Positions 43,101 to 45,930 of a stretch of 45,930 bases of DNA are shown here, piece by piece. The stretch is from Flavobacteriaceae bacterium. Its GTDB lineage: Bacteria > Bacteroidota > Bacteroidia > Flavobacteriales > Flavobacteriaceae. The stretch spans positions 1 to 45,930 of the forward strand of contig CANFHX010000022.1 of assembly GCA_947446865.1 (NCBI GenBank), read 5' to 3'. The notes beneath the pieces are model-generated. The model was not told the origin of the DNA, searched no databases, and saw only the letters and a list, made by a program, of their open reading frames with translations. Position numbers and translations under genes: made by a program. Within the stretch, counting starts at the first letter, position 1. Every line of letters begins with the position of its first letter.

Positions 43101-45930
43101 GTATCTTTACTAATATTTCAGGAGCTACTGCTGCTATGTATACCGCTACGGACTTAACAGCAACTACGTTCTACAAAGCAGTTGTTACAAGTGGTACTTG
43201 TGCTGCTGCAACTACAACTGCTGCAGTTGGAGTAACAGTTAGCCCTGCCGCAGTTGCTACTTCTGTTACAGGAGGTGGAAGCACTTGTTTTGGAACAGCT
43301 AAAGTATTAACATTAGCTACAGGATATGTAGGAAGTATCCAATGGCAATCGTCTGCAGATAACGATATCTTTACTAATATTACAGCTGCTACAGCTGCTA
43401 CCTATAGTGTTGCCGCAACTACTGTTGCAGGTACTTACTATTACAGAGTGGTATTTTCAAGCGGAGCTTGTGATTCTAATACGACCGATTCAGTTTCAGT
43501 TACAGTTAGTGCTAAATCAGTAGCAGGAACTATTTCAGGAGCTGCTACAGTTTGTACAGGAGCTAACAGTACAACTTTAACTTTAACAGGAAGTACTGGA
43601 AACATCCAATGGCAATCTGCTTCACCATTAGCTACTAGTGTTTATTCTAATGTTTCTGGAGCTACTTCAGATACTTATACAGCTAGTGACTTAACAGCAA
43701 CTACGTTCTACAAAGCGGTTGTTACAAGTGGTGTTTGTGCTGCTGCAACTACAACTGCTGCAGTTGGAGTAACAGTTAGCCCTGCTGCACTTGCTACTAC
43801 TATTACAGGAGCTGGAAGCACCTGTTTCGGAACAGCTAAAGTTTTAACATTAGCAACAGGATATGTAGGAAGCATCCAATGGCAAACGTCTACAGATAAC
43901 GATACCTTTACTAATATTGCAGCTGCTACAGCTGCTACGTATAGTGTTGCCGCAACTACTGTTGCAGGTACTTACTACTACAGAGCGGTACTATCAAGCG
44001 GATCTTGTAGCCCGGATACGACGGATTCAGTTTCAGTTACAGTTAGTGCTAAATCAGTAGCAGGAACTATTTCAGGAGCTGCTACAGTTTGTACAGGAGC
44101 TAATAGTACAACTTTAACATTAGCAGGAAGCACTGGAAACATCCAATGGCAATCTGCTTCACCTTTAGCTACTAGTGTTTATTCTAACATCTCTGGAGCT
44201 ACTACAGCTACTTACACAGCTAATGACTTAACAGCAACTACGTTCTACAAAGCGGTTGTTACAAGTGGATCTTGTGCTGCTGCAACTACAACTGCTGCAG
44301 TTGGAGTAACAGTTAGCCCTGCTGCAGTTGCGACTACTATTACAGGAGCTGGAAGCACCTGTTTTGGAACAGCTAAAGTTTTAACATTAGCTACAGGATA
44401 TGTAGGAAGCATCCAATGGCAAACGTCTACAGATAACGATACCTTTACTAATATTGCAGCTGCTACAGCAGCTACGTATAGTGTTGCCGCAACTACCGTT
44501 GCAGGTACTTACTACTACAGAGCAGTACTATCAAGTGGAGCTTGTGCTTCTGATACGACAGATTCAGTTTCAGTTATAGTTAGTCCTAAATCAGTAGCCG
44601 GAACTATTTCTGGAGCCGCTACAGTTTGTACAGGAGCTAACAGTACAACTTTAACTTTAACAGGAAGTACTGGAAACATCAAATGGCAATCTGCTTCACC
44701 TTTAGCTACTAGTGTTTATTCTAACATTTCTGGAGCTACTGCAACTACTTATACAGCTAATGACTTAACAGCAACTACTTTCTACAAAGCAGTTGTTACA
44801 AGTGGATCTTGTGCTGCCGCAACTACAACTGCTGCAGTTGGAATTACAGTTAGCCCTGCTGCAGTTGCTACAACTATAACAGGTTCTGGAAGCACCTGTT
44901 TTGGAACAGCTAAAGTTTTAACATTAGCTACAGGTTATGTAGGAAGCATCCAATGGATGACTTCTACAGATGGTAGTACTTATACTAATATTGCAGCTGC
45001 TACAGCAGCTACCTATAGTGTTGCCGCAACTACTGTTGCAGGTACTTACTACTACAAAGCGGTACTATCAAGCGGAGCTTGTGACCCTGCTACTACATTG
45101 CCAGTTTCAGTTACAGTGGATCCTAAATCAGTAGCCGGAACTATTTCTGGTGCCGCTACAGTTTGTACAGGAACTAACAGTACAACTTTAACTTTAACAG
45201 GAAGTACTGGAAACATCAAATGGCAATCTGCTTCACCATTAGCTACTAGTGTTTATTCTAACATTGCTGGAGCTACTGCAACTACTTATACAGCTACTGA
45301 CTTAACTGCAACTACGTTCTACAAAGCGGTGGTTACAAGTGGTACTTGTGCTGCTGCAACTACAACTGCTGCAGTTGGAGTAACAGTTAGCCCTGCTGCA
45401 GTTGCTACTAATATCTCAGGATTTGGAAGTACTTGTTTTGGAACAGCTAAAGTATTAACATTAGCTGCAGGATATGTAGGAAACATCCAATGGCAAACTT
45501 CTCCAAATAACATTGACTTTACTAATATTACAGCTGCTACAGCAGCTACCTATAGTGTTGCCGCAACTACTGTTGCAGGTACTTACTACTACAGAGTATT
45601 AGTGTCAAGCGGAGCTTGTGACCCTGCTACTACCTTGTCAGTTTCAGTTACAGTTAATCCTAAATCAGTAGCCGGAACTATTTCAGGTGCCGCTACAGTT
45701 TGTACAGGAACTAACAGTACAACTTTAACTTTAACAGGAAGTACTGGAAACATCAAATGGCAATCTGCTTCACCTTTAGCAACTAGTGTTTATTCTAATA
45801 TTTCTGGAGCTACTTCAGATACTTATACAGCTACTGACTTAACTGCAACTACGTTCTACAAAGCGGTGGTTACAAGTGGATCTTGTGCTGCTGCAACTAC
45901 AACTGCTGCAGTTGGAGTAACAGTTAGCCC
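40118..45930 (+). CDS. Giant secreted repeat protein with SprB-like repeats, partial (3' end outside window)
   Basis: An open frame from ATG 40118 to the window edge, 1937 complete codons without stop. Signal peptide: MKSKIKNKSFLTG, then a hydrophobic core, cleavage near SYS28. Residues about 30-215 form one beta-rich domain (VTVTLQNITNPTSTTLEFDVYVSNT), perhaps cohesin-like. Next come SprB-like repeats (about 225-505) with the hallmark GGTAPYTGTGSF and YTVTDANGC; SprB is the mobile gliding adhesin of F. johnsoniae. After a spacer domain, a tandem array of 179-aa repeats starts at residue 597. It lies 33 bases after the previous giant gene with no terminator between, so both are probably co-transcribed. 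A C-terminal sorting domain, if any, is beyond the window. Confidence 0.9.
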   Translation, partial: MKSKIKNKSFLTGLIMMFLMMFTVTSYSQSCTGNKVTVTLQNITNPTSTTLEFDVYVSNTGSTSLKLAALQGAVIYNAGMLPTGATGTFTCITQPSQTGNFPNFTNLSPTQVLHTVASRQLKWTNTAVALSSGNTVNLPANTPMKFARFRFTSDIPWALSTAATLTEQYSVRSGYTQFAATVYCNTNISSTALSSSAAGTLVCNDEFNTPYSIMLNPQSCALASQTASSPVTCFGANNGSSTITLSPLPSIADIMYTVDGGASQSLTLANGVFTVTGLTAGTHTVVVSNVGCSNVTATGVMVGGPTTLVASTNAAPIACFNGSTTINVSATGGTAPYTGTGSFTVSAGAYSYTVTDANGCSTTTTGTVAQPTVLAASSNASAVACNGGTASVTVTATGGTAPYTGTGSFSVSAGDYSFTVTDANGCTSTTSGTVTQPTVLVASSSAGTITCNGGTTPVVVAAEGGTAPYSGTGSFAHAAGTYSYTVTDANGCTNSTTGTISVTPNFTITLTSAAGTNAQTKCVTTAITSITYAVTGTVTGVAASGLPTGVTGTYATATKVFTISGTPSVSGIFNYTITVTGVCGTLTTTGTINVDTKSVAGTISGAATVCSGANSTALTLAGSTGNIQWQSASPLATSTYSNIAGATAATYTSTDITATTFYKAVVTNGVCAAATTTAAVGVTVNPLSVATSITGAGSTCFGTAKVLTLATGYTGTIQWQTSTDDITYSNIAAATAATYSVAATTVAGTYYYRAVVSSGVCNSDITDSVIVTVDPKSVAGTISGAATVCTGTNSTILTLTGSTGSIKWQSASPLATSVYANIAGATATTYTATDLTATTFYKAVVTSGTCAAVTTTAAVGVTVSPAAVATSITGAGSTCFGTAKVLTLATGYVGSIQWQSSTDDITYSNIAAATAATYSVAATTVAGTYYYRAVLSSGACDSNTTDSVSVLVSPKSVAGTISGAATVCTGANSTALTLAGSTGNIQWQSAGSATGIFTNISGATAAMYTATDLTATTFYKAVVTSGTCAAATTTAAVGVTVSPAAVATSVTGGGSTCFGTAKVLTLATGYVGSIQWQSSADNDIFTNITAATAATYSVAATTVAGTYYYRVVFSSGACDSNTTDSVSVTVSAKSVAGTISGAATVCTGANSTTLTLTGSTGNIQWQSASPLATSVYSNVSGATSDTYTASDLTATTFYKAVVTSGVCAAATTTAAVGVTVSPAALATTITGAGSTCFGTAKVLTLATGYVGSIQWQTSTDNDTFTNIAAATAATYSVAATTVAGTYYYRAVLSSGSCSPDTTDSVSVTVSAKSVAGTISGAATVCTGANSTTLTLAGSTGNIQWQSASPLATSVYSNISGATTATYTANDLTATTFYKAVVTSGSCAAATTTAAVGVTVSPAAVATTITGAGSTCFGTAKVLTLATGYVGSIQWQTSTDNDTFTNIAAATAATYSVAATTVAGTYYYRAVLSSGACASDTTDSVSVIVSPKSVAGTISGAATVCTGANSTTLTLTGSTGNIKWQSASPLATSVYSNISGATATTYTANDLTATTFYKAVVTSGSCAAATTTAAVGITVSPAAVATTITGSGSTCFGTAKVLTLATGYVGSIQWMTSTDGSTYTNIAAATAATYSVAATTVAGTYYYKAVLSSGACDPATTLPVSVTVDPKSVAGTISGAATVCTGTNSTTLTLTGSTGNIKWQSASPLATSVYSNIAGATATTYTATDLTATTFYKAVVTSGTCAAATTTAAVGVTVSPAAVATNISGFGSTCFGTAKVLTLAAGYVGNIQWQTSPNNIDFTNITAATAATYSVAATTVAGTYYYRVLVSSGACDPATTLSVSVTVNPKSVAGTISGAATVCTGTNSTTLTLTGSTGNIKWQSASPLATSVYSNISGATSDTYTATDLTATTFYKAVVTSGSCAAATTTAAVGVTVS
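41906..45930 (+). repeat. Tandem array of 537-bp repeats, 7.5 copies to window edge
   Basis: Units begin (AAATCAGTAGC) at 41906, 42443, 42980, 43514, 44051, 44588, 45125 and 45662. Offsets are 537 bases except one of 534, all multiples of three, so the frame holds. Each unit encodes two Ig-like modules of about 90 aa: the A half with KSVAGTISGAATVC and IQWQSASPLATSVYSN, the B half with TCFGTAKVLTLATGY and TYSVAATTVAGTYYY. Each half has two Cys flanking an IQWQ core, fitting a disulfide-linked Ig-like fold. DNA identity between units is high, strongest in the B-half end (TACTTACTACTACAGAG). Confidence 0.93.

Noticed and set aside
41906..45930. Repeat array as a pure assembly collapse or duplication error
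   Set aside because: Units differ from each other at many scattered positions and one is 3 bp shorter, so they are distinct true copies, although the exact number still deserves long-read confirmation.

Overview
The window looks like a chromosome segment of a flavobacterium (Bacteroidota, probably Flavobacterium or a close relative). Reasons: low GC; gliding genes gldB-gldC; dcw-cluster proteins of typical flavobacterial sequence; several TTG starts; little Shine-Dalgarno signal; and promoter elements of the Bacteroidota TAnnTTTG type. Genus is my inference from recalled families, not a search.

Left part (1-7615): the tail of a Uma2-like gene, dnaG, then on the minus strand a LuxR-type response regulator and nadE. 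nadE diverges from gldB-gldC through back-to-back promoter elements. A bidirectional terminator separates gldC from a minus-strand operon reading alpha/beta hydrolase, mntA, hepT, engB. The mntA/hepT pair is a type VII toxin-antitoxin module wedged, with overlapping genes, in front of the essential GTPase gene engB. A 400-bp divergent control region follows, holding a 20-bp perfect palindrome, four MraZ boxes and the mraZ promoter.

Middle part (7616-24798): the division and cell-wall (dcw) cluster mraZ-rsmH-ftsL-ftsI-murE-mraY-murD-[four-helix-bundle gene]-ftsW-murG-murC-ftsQ-ftsA-ftsZ, then yqeY. These genes make lipid II (MurE, MurD, MurC, MraY, MurG), polymerise and cross-link it at the septum (FtsW, FtsI) and build the divisome (FtsZ, FtsA, FtsQ, FtsL). 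murF and ddl are not in the cluster. Most of its non-overlapping spacers are short tandem arrays with 7- or 8-bp period, each with its own unit; a 14-unit array also lies between yqeY and tRNA-Arg(TCG).

Right part (24923-45930): tRNA-Arg, about 540 bp without a clear gene but with a strong terminator, a doubtful small ORF, and two giant secreted surface proteins. The first (4684 aa) has a signal peptide, a beta-helix-like region, IPT/TIG, many Ig-like modules, three GEVED domains, two DxDGDG calcium motifs and a C-terminal dockerin-like double EF-hand module. The second begins at 40118 and is still open at the window edge (at least 1937 codons); it has a signal peptide, an N-terminal beta-sandwich that may be cohesin-like, SprB-like repeats and at least 7.5 copies of a 179-residue repeat. 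The dockerin-like end of one protein next to a possible cohesin-like start of the other suggests a two-component surface adhesion system. Together with the 7/8-bp spacer arrays this is the most interesting part of the window.
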